Positions 13,030 through 18,744 of a DNA stretch of 18,744 bases are shown here, in pieces. A program made the position numbers and the translations under genes. Location: positions 1 to 18,744 of the forward strand of contig JBFLVN010000037.1 of NCBI GenBank assembly GCA_040758475.1, read 5' to 3'. Numbering within the stretch: the stretch's first letter is position 1; every line of letters begins with the position of its first letter. This DNA is from JBFLVN01 sp040758475. GTDB taxonomy: Bacteria > JAGRBM01. Under the pieces are notes generated by a model. That model searched no databases. It had not been told where the DNA came from and saw only the letters and a program-made list of their open reading frames with translations.

Positions 13030-13114
13030 GGCTAAATAAGACTCCATGCCAGGCCTCGCGGGGAGAGGGTTCCAGGGGTTCCAGCCGCTTCGCGTTACGG
13101 GTTCAAAGGGGAAA

Positions 13115-15124
13115 TCAGGGCGTTCCCTGCTTCAGGATAATGAATTCGACCCGGCGGTTTCGCGCCTGTTTCTCCTTGGTGTCGTCCGGGAAGACGATGG
13201 GCACTTCTTCGCCGTAGCCCACGGCGGTCAGCCGCGCCGATTCGACGCCTTCCTTCACGAGGAAGTTGCGGACGGAATCGGCCCGGTTCTGCGAGAGCTT
13301 CTTGTTCACGTCGTCCTTGCCCCGGCTGTCGGTGTGGCCCTGGATTTCGACGAGCAGGAGGTGCGGGTTCTCCTTGAGCACGTCGGCGATTTCCCGCAGG
13401 ACGGGGAAGGACTGTTCGAGGATGGTCGCCTTCCCGGTCGCGAAATAGATCATCTGGCTGATTTGGATGCGGTTCTCCACCACTTCCACGAACTTCTTCT
13501 TCTTGAGTTCGGGCTTCTTCTTGAGCACGAAATCATGGATGAGGACCTGGCCGCCCGCGAGGCTGAAGGGGAACGTTTCGGGGAAGTAGCCCACCGCCTC
13601 CGCCGTCGCCCGGTACTCGGCGGCCGGAAGCTCGAAGAGGAACGCTCCGGCGCCCTTTTCGGTCGTGCGGGACTCTTCCGTCCCGAAGAGGCTCACCTTG
13701 GCCGCCAGGAACTCCCCTTCAAGCGATTGGACCGTGCCGCGGAATGTCCCCTTCTCGGGTTCGACGACCTGCGGGACGAGGTAAAAATCCTGGGTGACGG
13801 TCTGCCCGGCGACGACGACCGGCGAGGCGGAGCGGCTCAAATACCCCGTCCGGTCGACCCGGATTTCCACCGGTCCGGCCTGGAGGTCGTAGGTCGTGTA
13901 GGCGCCCGTTTCCGCCGTGATGAGGGACGTCAAATCCCTGCCGGGGAAGGAGAGCACCGCGCCCGCGAGCGGCTGGTTCGTATTGGCGTCGTAGACGACG
14001 CCACTCACCTTGCCGGTCGTAATCAGGGCGATAGGCCGCTCCTTGGGCTCGATGAGGGGCGGCGGGGGCGGGGGCGGCGTCGGAATATGCGTATAAGCGA
14101 GGCCGATGATCAGATTCCAGTCCGGAAGGACCGAAACCTCCGGATGGGCCGCCTGCACCAGGGCGATTTCAGCGGCCAGCGTGATGTTGATGTCCGGCGT
14201 CGGCCTGATCCGAAGGCCCGGCGTAAGCCATTGCGGCGAATCCAGAAAGCTGATTTCGTCGGGGAATTCGAGGAGTGAATTCATGTTCCATTCAAGGAAC
14301 GGGGTGAAGCGCCGGTGGACGTATTCGGCCCCGAGCCGGATTCGCAGTTGATCGAAAACCGACTGGCCAAAGGCGAATCGAAGGATGGTGTTGGAATCGC
14401 TAACATCATCTGGATTGCCGGTGCTGAAAAAGCCTTCGGTAGAACTGATGTTCGCGAGGAAGTATCCCAGGTTCGCATGAAGACGCACGGGCGGTTTCTC
14501 TTCATCCTGAGCCGCCATGTCCCAGGTATAGAGAGCGTCGATTTCGACGCTGGTTTGTCCAAAATCAATTCCGATTTCATCTACCTTGGAGGGCATCAGA
14601 AGGCCGAGACCGAGGCCGAAGGAATGGGGTTCCATCTGGTCTTCATCGGCCTGGGTGCGGACGGCCCGCAAGTAGAGTTCCAAGGCGGAAACCTGAATGA
14701 GCTCGGGTGGTGGAATAGGCAATGTGTTGTTGCCTTCGAACTTCACGGCGGAGGCGAGCCACTTGAGCGAAACGTCCGTGAAAAACCGCTGGTTCTGTAC
14801 TTCGAAAGAGTAGGGGACCCAGTTGCCGGAGAGATCGGCGATCGTGCGGGTCGTGGTGGTGTTTGGGAAAGTGAAGCCTTCAGCCGTGAAAAACTCGGCG
14901 TGCAGACCGAAGGAGAGGCTGCCTACGGGATGGGCCTGGGCGGAAACGGTTCGAATGAGGCCCGGTGTGCCGGCAAGAGTCGGGGCGATGGGCCGCCGGA
15001 TGCTTCCCTGGGCAAAGGCGCCCTCTGGGAAGGAGAGGATCGCGAATAAAAGGAAAAGCCAAGCGCGAGCAAAGACGCTCGTTCGGACCCCTCCGGTCCC
15101 CACCTGGCTGCCGCGCCGGTGCAT
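13115..15124 (-). CDS. OmpA-family outer-membrane protein with two carboxypeptidase-regulatory-like domains
   Basis: 669 residues from ATG 15124 (AGGGA four to five bases upstream). The reading frame is open further upstream, but the signal peptide supports this start: Arg-rich n-region, AWLFLLFAIL core, and likely cleavage after GAFA (38). Residues ~55-346 have repeated amphipathic strands (SLSFGLHAEFF, VRLHANLGYF, LRIRLGAEYVHRRF, WNLIIGLAYTHI), consistent with a beta-barrel. A proline run (about 348-357) leads to two carboxypeptidase-regulatory-like beta-sandwich domains (371-450 and 459-535) and a Lys-rich hinge (535-544). The OmpA C-terminal peptidoglycan-binding domain follows (about 555-665), with GHTDSRG (596-602), NRADSV and NRRVEF. 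It probably links the outer membrane to the cell wall. A small hairpin, CAGGG/CCCTG, overlaps its stop codon. Confidence 0.92.
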   Translation of the reverse strand: MHRRGSQVGTGGVRTSVFARAWLFLLFAILSFPEGAFAQGSIRRPIAPTLAGTPGLIRTVSAQAHPVGSLSFGLHAEFFTAEGFTFPNTTTTRTIADLSGNWVPYSFEVQNQRFFTDVSLKWLASAVKFEGNNTLPIPPPELIQVSALELYLRAVRTQADEDQMEPHSFGLGLGLLMPSKVDEIGIDFGQTSVEIDALYTWDMAAQDEEKPPVRLHANLGYFLANISSTEGFFSTGNPDDVSDSNTILRFAFGQSVFDQLRIRLGAEYVHRRFTPFLEWNMNSLLEFPDEISFLDSPQWLTPGLRIRPTPDINITLAAEIALVQAAHPEVSVLPDWNLIIGLAYTHIPTPPPPPPPLIEPKERPIALITTGKVSGVVYDANTNQPLAGAVLSFPGRDLTSLITAETGAYTTYDLQAGPVEIRVDRTGYLSRSASPVVVAGQTVTQDFYLVPQVVEPEKGTFRGTVQSLEGEFLAAKVSLFGTEESRTTEKGAGAFLFELPAAEYRATAEAVGYFPETFPFSLAGGQVLIHDFVLKKKPELKKKKFVEVVENRIQISQMIYFATGKATILEQSFPVLREIADVLKENPHLLLVEIQGHTDSRGKDDVNKKLSQNRADSVRNFLVKEGVESARLTAVGYGEEVPIVFPDDTKEKQARNRRVEFIILKQGTP

Positions 15125-15250
15125 ACTTCCCTGGTTTTCCTTCCCCCGAAGCCGCTTGCACTTTCCAAAGCCCGGCCCACGATCAAGAGACGGGCGGGGA
15201 CTTGGGAGAGGCTGGCGCAGTAAACCGCGCCCGCACCCGGCCATTTCCCC

Positions 15251-15273
15251 AAAAAGCTCAGGGAAAACCCTGA
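15251..15273 (-). terminator. Second terminator-like hairpin upstream of the OmpA gene
   Basis: On the minus strand TCAGGG (15273-15268) pairs perfectly with CCCTGA (15263-15258) around TTTT, followed by GC and five T residues (15255-15251). It lies 78 bases downstream of the moeA terminator and 127 bases before the OmpA start, so it would further insulate the OmpA gene from moeA transcription or attenuate a leader. Confidence 0.5.
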
Positions 15274-15339
15274 CTTAGCTCACAACGATTCCCTCAAAAA
15301 GCTATCAGATGGGCGGGCGGCAGGGCAAATGAATTGATG

Positions 15340-15364
15340 TAAAAAGCCCCCCCGCTGAAGGGCT
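15340..15364 (-). terminator. Intrinsic terminator of the ArsA-ArsA-moeA operon
   Basis: On the minus strand AGCCCTT (15364-15358) pairs with GGGGGCT (15351-15345) using two G-U pairs, and a run of T follows (15345-15341). It lies 12 bases after the moeA stop, the expected position for the operon end. Confidence 0.65.
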
Positions 15365-15376
15365 CAAATCCCCCGA

Positions 15377-16645
15377 TTAGCCCCTTGGAAACCCCAAGGC
15401 CTCCGCGATTTCTTCGCCGGGCAGTTCGAGGCCTTCGGGTTCGAGCGCGATGCAGGAAACCCCCGCGCCGGGAGCGGGGGGCTCGGCCCCCTCGGGAACG
15501 ACGAGCAGGGCGTTTCCCTGGGCAAGGGGTTTTACGGCCGCCGAACTCTGGAGGCCCGAAGGGCGGGCAATCCACCCCGCTCGGCCCCGTTCCAGAAGTG
15601 CCCGCAGGAAATATGTGTGGGTGGGTTTGGTCTTTATAGGACCTTCCAGCGTGGCTTTGACGACCGGACGGAATACCTGCGCGTGGCCGCCCATTTTCCG
15701 GAGGGCCGGGCGGGCGTAGACCTCAAAGCACACGGCGGCCGAAACCGGATTGCCAGGGAGGCCGAACACGGGCTTTCCCTCCCAGAGCCCGAAAGCCAGC
15801 GGAGAACCCGGCCGCTGCCGCACCCGCCAAAAGGAGAGGCGAAATCCCAGGTCTTCGAGGGCGAGGCGGACGAAATCGTGCGGGCCCACGGAAACGCCCG
15901 CCGTCGATAGAAGAACGTCCGCTCCCTTGGCCGTCTCGAGTGTTTGGCGAAGGGCTTCCCGGTTGTCGGGGGCCAGGGGAAGGAGGATCGGTTCCCCCCC
16001 CGCTTCTCGCACTTGGGCGGCCGCCGCATAGGCGTTTGAGTCAATGGTCTTCCATCCTTCCGTATCGCCGTCGAGGCCTACGAGTTCGTCTCCGCTCGAA
16101 AGGATCGCGACGCGAGGGCGCCTTCGCACCTGGACGACCGAGCGGCCAAGCAGCGCGAGCAGCCCGATCTGGGCGGGTCCGATCACCCGGCCCGGATGGA
16201 GAACCTCTTTGCCGGCTTCCACATCTTCACCGGCAAAACGGACGTTTTCTTCTGGGCTCACCGGCCGGAGGATTTCGACCTCCCCATCCTTTGGACTTCG
16301 CGTGTTTTCCTGCATGACGACGGCATCGGCCCCTTTGGGCACGGGGGCACCCGTCGTAATGCGGGCGGCTTCACCGGGCTTTAGTTCTCCGCCGGGAAGC
16401 CGTCCGGCGAGGATTTCCTGTGTTACCCGGAGGCGCTTGGGAGAAAGGTCGGAAGCTCCTTGGGTATCGGAAGACCGCACGGCGAAACCGTCCATGGCCG
16501 AGTTGTTCAGGGGCGGGACTTGGTGGCGCGCCCGCACCGCTTCCGTGAGCACGCGGCCTTGGGCTTCGAGAAGGAGTACCCGTTCGGTTCCCGAAGGCCG
16601 GACCGAACCCAGAATTTCGCTGATTGCTTCGGGAACGCTTTTCAT
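15377..16645 (-). CDS. moeA: Molybdopterin molybdenumtransferase MoeA
   Basis: 422 residues from ATG 16645, close to the family's usual length. The conserved stretches are all present: PPLNNSAMDGFAVR (44-57), RITTGAPVPKGADAVVMQE (95-113), ILSSGDELV (181-189), the SNAY segment, STAGVSVGPHDFV (247-259) and FGLPGNPVSA (294-303). Residues matching the known E. coli active-site positions (Asp59, Thr100, Glu188, Asp228, Asp259) appear here as Asp52, Thr98, Glu187, Asp227 and Asp257, so it should be active. It inserts molybdate into adenylylated molybdopterin to complete molybdenum cofactor. Its ATG overlaps the TGA of the preceding ArsA-like gene (ATGA, 16642-16645), so translation is probably coupled. 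No other molybdenum-cofactor genes are in the window. Confidence 0.96.
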   Translation of the reverse strand: MKSVPEAISEILGSVRPSGTERVLLLEAQGRVLTEAVRARHQVPPLNNSAMDGFAVRSSDTQGASDLSPKRLRVTQEILAGRLPGGELKPGEAARITTGAPVPKGADAVVMQENTRSPKDGEVEILRPVSPEENVRFAGEDVEAGKEVLHPGRVIGPAQIGLLALLGRSVVQVRRRPRVAILSSGDELVGLDGDTEGWKTIDSNAYAAAAQVREAGGEPILLPLAPDNREALRQTLETAKGADVLLSTAGVSVGPHDFVRLALEDLGFRLSFWRVRQRPGSPLAFGLWEGKPVFGLPGNPVSAAVCFEVYARPALRKMGGHAQVFRPVVKATLEGPIKTKPTHTYFLRALLERGRAGWIARPSGLQSSAAVKPLAQGNALLVVPEGAEPPAPGAGVSCIALEPEGLELPGEEIAEALGFPRG

Positions 16646-17865
16646 GCGGAGGGGGCGGATGCGCCGAAGAGGTGATGGCTGATGGCCTTGAGGCCGGCGA
16701 CGTCGTGGACGTCCTGTTCCAGATAGGGGACCAACTGAAGGAACTGGTCTCCCTTTACCAGGTAATTGAGCCGCTCCATGTTTTTTTCATCGATCTCGGC
16801 AAGCACCTGGAAATTGAGAAAGTTCTGAAGGAGATGGGGAAGCGCCGCCCGCCAAAGAGGGGCCGAGGGGTGTTCCCCTAGATCGGCGGCGGCGTGGGAG
16901 AGGAGGGATTTCAAATCCCGCTCTTTGTGCACGAGGCGGGAGAGCTCCTCGAAACCCGGCCGGGGGGCGCCCGAAGCGTCTTTGAGATAGTCCCGGTGCA
17001 CTTTGTTCACGATGATCCCTTCGAACGGCATCCCGAATTCGACGAGCTTTGAATGGAAGTAGACCGCCTCGTCGATGGTGAGGCGGTTGGGAGAGGTGAC
17101 GAGGATGAATCCGAGGCGCTCGTCGCGGAAGAGGCGCTGGATGCGCGCCGCCCGGCTTCTAAAGCCATCGTAGAGGCCCCGGAGGGCCGTAAAGAATTCG
17201 GAACCCGCCGTGAGGAATTCGCTCGAAAAAGCGCTTTCCAGCACACGGACGAACCCCGCCGTGCCCCATCGCAGGAGCCGCGAACCCAAGGAGTCGCCCT
17301 GGATGGCGGGACGGATCAGCAGGTTCAAAAGCTTGTTGTCGGTGAGGAAATTCACCATCCGGTCCGGAGCCGTCAGAAAGTCGAGGGCGTGCTTGGCCGG
17401 TGGCGTGTCGAGGACCACGAGGTCGTAGTCGCCCGATTCGTAGAGTTCGTAGAGTTTTTCCACCGCCATGTATTCCGGGGAGCCGATCAGGCTCTTGGCC
17501 CCCTGGTTGTAGATCATCGAGTTGAAGATGGCGTCGGCCTCTTCCCGGCTGCCCGTGTGCCGGCGGATGATATTTTCCAAGGTCTGGGAGGCGTCGAGCA
17601 TCATGGCCCAGAGTTCCCCCTTGATGGGCACTCCGAGGCGCGAGAGCCATTGGGAGGAGACTTGCCGGGGCTCGGCCGGAAGCTCTTCGAGCCCCAGGGA
17701 ATCGGCGAGGCGCCGGGCGGGGTCAATCGTCAAGACGATGGCTTTTTTCCCCTGGGCGGCCGCCTGGAGGGCGAGCACGGCGCTCGTCGTCGTTTTGCCG
17801 ACGCCGCCCGATCCCACGCAGACGAGAACTTCCTTGCGCCGCAGAAGGCCCGGAAGGGTGAGCAT
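16642..17865 (-). CDS. ArsA/Get3-like P-loop ATPase (second of a tandem pair)
   Basis: 407 residues from ATG 17865; the frame is open upstream, but that part overlaps the preceding gene in another frame. The N-terminus has the P-loop VGSGGVGKTTTS (17-28), with Lys24 as the core lysine; the extra signature lysine of deviant Walker A ATPases is Ser19 here. IDPARRLADSLGL is the switch I region, and DLVVLDTPPAKHALDFL (148-164) is the Walker B/switch II region. The IIVNKVHRDY strand follows in the C-terminal half. ArsA/Get3 proteins use ATP to change shape; members act in anion export or in targeting tail-anchored proteins. No CxxC metal or zinc motif is visible and no arsenite pump gene is nearby, so the substrate is unknown. 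It joins its neighbours through TGATG and ATGA overlaps. Confidence 0.9.
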   Translation of the reverse strand: MLTLPGLLRRKEVLVCVGSGGVGKTTTSAVLALQAAAQGKKAIVLTIDPARRLADSLGLEELPAEPRQVSSQWLSRLGVPIKGELWAMMLDASQTLENIIRRHTGSREEADAIFNSMIYNQGAKSLIGSPEYMAVEKLYELYESGDYDLVVLDTPPAKHALDFLTAPDRMVNFLTDNKLLNLLIRPAIQGDSLGSRLLRWGTAGFVRVLESAFSSEFLTAGSEFFTALRGLYDGFRSRAARIQRLFRDERLGFILVTSPNRLTIDEAVYFHSKLVEFGMPFEGIIVNKVHRDYLKDASGAPRPGFEELSRLVHKERDLKSLLSHAAADLGEHPSAPLWRAALPHLLQNFLNFQVLAEIDEKNMERLNYLVKGDQFLQLVPYLEQDVHDVAGLKAISHHLFGASAPSA

Positions 17866-18744
17866 CAGCGCGGCCCTCCTGCCGGGGCATCCAGTCGGGT
17901 CCCGATGGTCTTGGCGATGCCGTCGATCGTGTTGAGATCGAAGTTCTTCGAATAAATAAATGGAATCTCGACGAAGCGCATGGGCTCCGAGAGGAGCTTG
18001 TCGATGTACTGGCGGTTCAAGTCCGCCCGCTCGGTCTGGAAGGCCGCGCATTCAAGGAGTGCCTGCACGGCCTCCGTTCCGCCGAGGCCCCCCGCCATCT
18101 TGGCTGCTCCCGCCGCGTCGGCGCGTATTTTGTCAACGCCCGGCCGTGCCGCGGGGATACCGTTGGATTCCTGGAAAACATGCTCTTGAACGGCGTTGAT
18201 GAAAACGTATCCGAGCGGCACGTCCAGGACCTGCTTGGCGTTCCGGATCAGCTCGATCGTTTCGTTGACCGGCATCTCTTCGGCGAGCGTCACCACGTTG
18301 AAGCAGGTCTTTTGGGGATCGATGATCGTTTCATGGACCTTGAGGGCGTCGCGGTAGAAGGGGCCTGCCTGGAGGATGTCCACCAGGACCTTGGCGCACT
18401 GGAGGTAAAAGAGGGAATGCCCCGTTGTGGGGCCGTCGAAGATGACGAGGTCCCACCGGGGCTTTCCCGAGCGGTCCCGGGCTCCTTCGAGGCACATGAT
18501 CTGGTACATGATCATGAATTCCTTGATCCCAGGGAAGAAATTCATCGTGTTCCGGACGAACGGGAAACGGAAAGCCGCGTTGTAGATCATTTCGATCCGG
18601 ACTTTCCGAACCACGTAGTCCTTCATGCAGGAGTCGGCGTCCAGGTTCACGGCGAAGATGTTGGGATAGACCTCCCGGGGTTCGAAACCCACGCGGGGGG
18701 TGCCGAAGATTTCCGTGATCCGGGCCTTCGAGTCGGTCCGGGTG
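17865..18744 (-). CDS. ArsA/Get3-like ATPase (first of a tandem pair), N-terminus outside the window
   Basis: About 293 residues are visible. The frame stays open to the window edge (TRTDSKARITEIFG, then GFEPREVYPNIFAVNLDAD), so the P-loop lies beyond 18744 and a GTG at 18692 is not the start. The visible part has the switch I-like ARITEIFG, PNIFAVNLDAD, and DLVIFDGPTTGHSLFYL, matching the DTxPTGHxLR Walker B/switch II region of ArsA/Get3 proteins with Gly-Pro-Thr in place of the common Thr-Pro-Pro. YVFINAVQEHVF is the later core strand, and IPFIYSKNFDLNTI lies near the end. Its stop shares one base with the ATG of the next ArsA-like gene (TGATG, 17863-17867). The pair may form a heterodimer; that is inference. 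Confidence 0.88.
   Translation of the reverse strand, partial: TRTDSKARITEIFGTPRVGFEPREVYPNIFAVNLDADSCMKDYVVRKVRIEMIYNAAFRFPFVRNTMNFFPGIKEFMIMYQIMCLEGARDRSGKPRWDLVIFDGPTTGHSLFYLQCAKVLVDILQAGPFYRDALKVHETIIDPQKTCFNVVTLAEEMPVNETIELIRNAKQVLDVPLGYVFINAVQEHVFQESNGIPAARPGVDKIRADAAGAAKMAGGLGGTEAVQALLECAAFQTERADLNRQYIDKLLSEPMRFVEIPFIYSKNFDLNTIDGIAKTIGTRLDAPAGGPR

Noticed and set aside
13046..14278. Plus-strand reading frame of 410 codons
   Set aside because: It is antisense to the OmpA gene. Its translation is rich in Asp, Arg and Gly without domain features, as expected for a shadow frame in GC-rich DNA, whereas the minus strand encodes clear OmpA motifs.

Overview
The window is a GC-rich, gene-dense bacterial chromosomal segment. 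An OmpA-type outer-membrane protein with a signal peptide and the order rpsF-rpsR-(DUF2232 membrane protein)-rplI point to a Gram-negative bacterium. Tandem ArsA/Get3-like ATPases and an acidic-tailed IHF-beta/HU protein suggest a deltaproteobacterium-like or related lineage; this placement is inference. I saw no tRNA, rRNA, CRISPR array, insertion sequence or prophage.

Layout. 1-373 (+): the end of an unrecognised membrane protein. 383-1867 (-): an NtrC-type sigma-54 activator homologue whose receiver and ATPase signature residues are mostly lost while its Fis-type DNA-binding domain is kept. 1868-2314: a 447-base gap with a strong plus-strand intrinsic terminator that closes a possible small structured RNA, then the rpsF promoter and leader. 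2315-4818 (+): rpsF, rpsR, a DUF2232-like membrane protein and rplI, ended by an intrinsic terminator; rplI also has its own near-consensus promoter. 4879-7775 (-): RNase R followed by an AMMECR1-domain protein. 7800-9291 (+): a membrane-linked GT2 glycosyltransferase and a hexapeptide-repeat acyltransferase, facing a GT4 glycosyltransferase on the other strand (9213-10598) whose 3' end overlaps the acyltransferase. This looks like a small surface-glycan locus. 10786-12528 (+): an unrecognised 580-residue protein with an amidotransferase-like N-terminal fold, a long Pro/Ala/Glu linker, a coiled coil, and a C-terminal domain resembling a restriction-endonuclease-like fold without its catalytic residues. 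12608-12952 (-): an IHF-beta/HU protein with a promoter overlapped by an 18-bp palindrome. 13115-15124 (-): an OmpA-family protein with two carboxypeptidase-regulatory-like domains. 15377-18744 (-): an operon of two ArsA/Get3-like ATPases and moeA, joined by 1-base and 4-base stop/start overlaps; the first ATPase gene runs off the window.

Most genes are core housekeeping or envelope genes. The most unusual items are the degenerate sigma-54 activator homologue, the 580-residue two-domain protein, the possible terminator-ended RNA upstream of rpsF, the palindrome-overlapped promoter of the IHF-like gene, and the coupled ArsA-ArsA-MoeA operon. All functional calls come from reading motifs by eye; no database search was possible.
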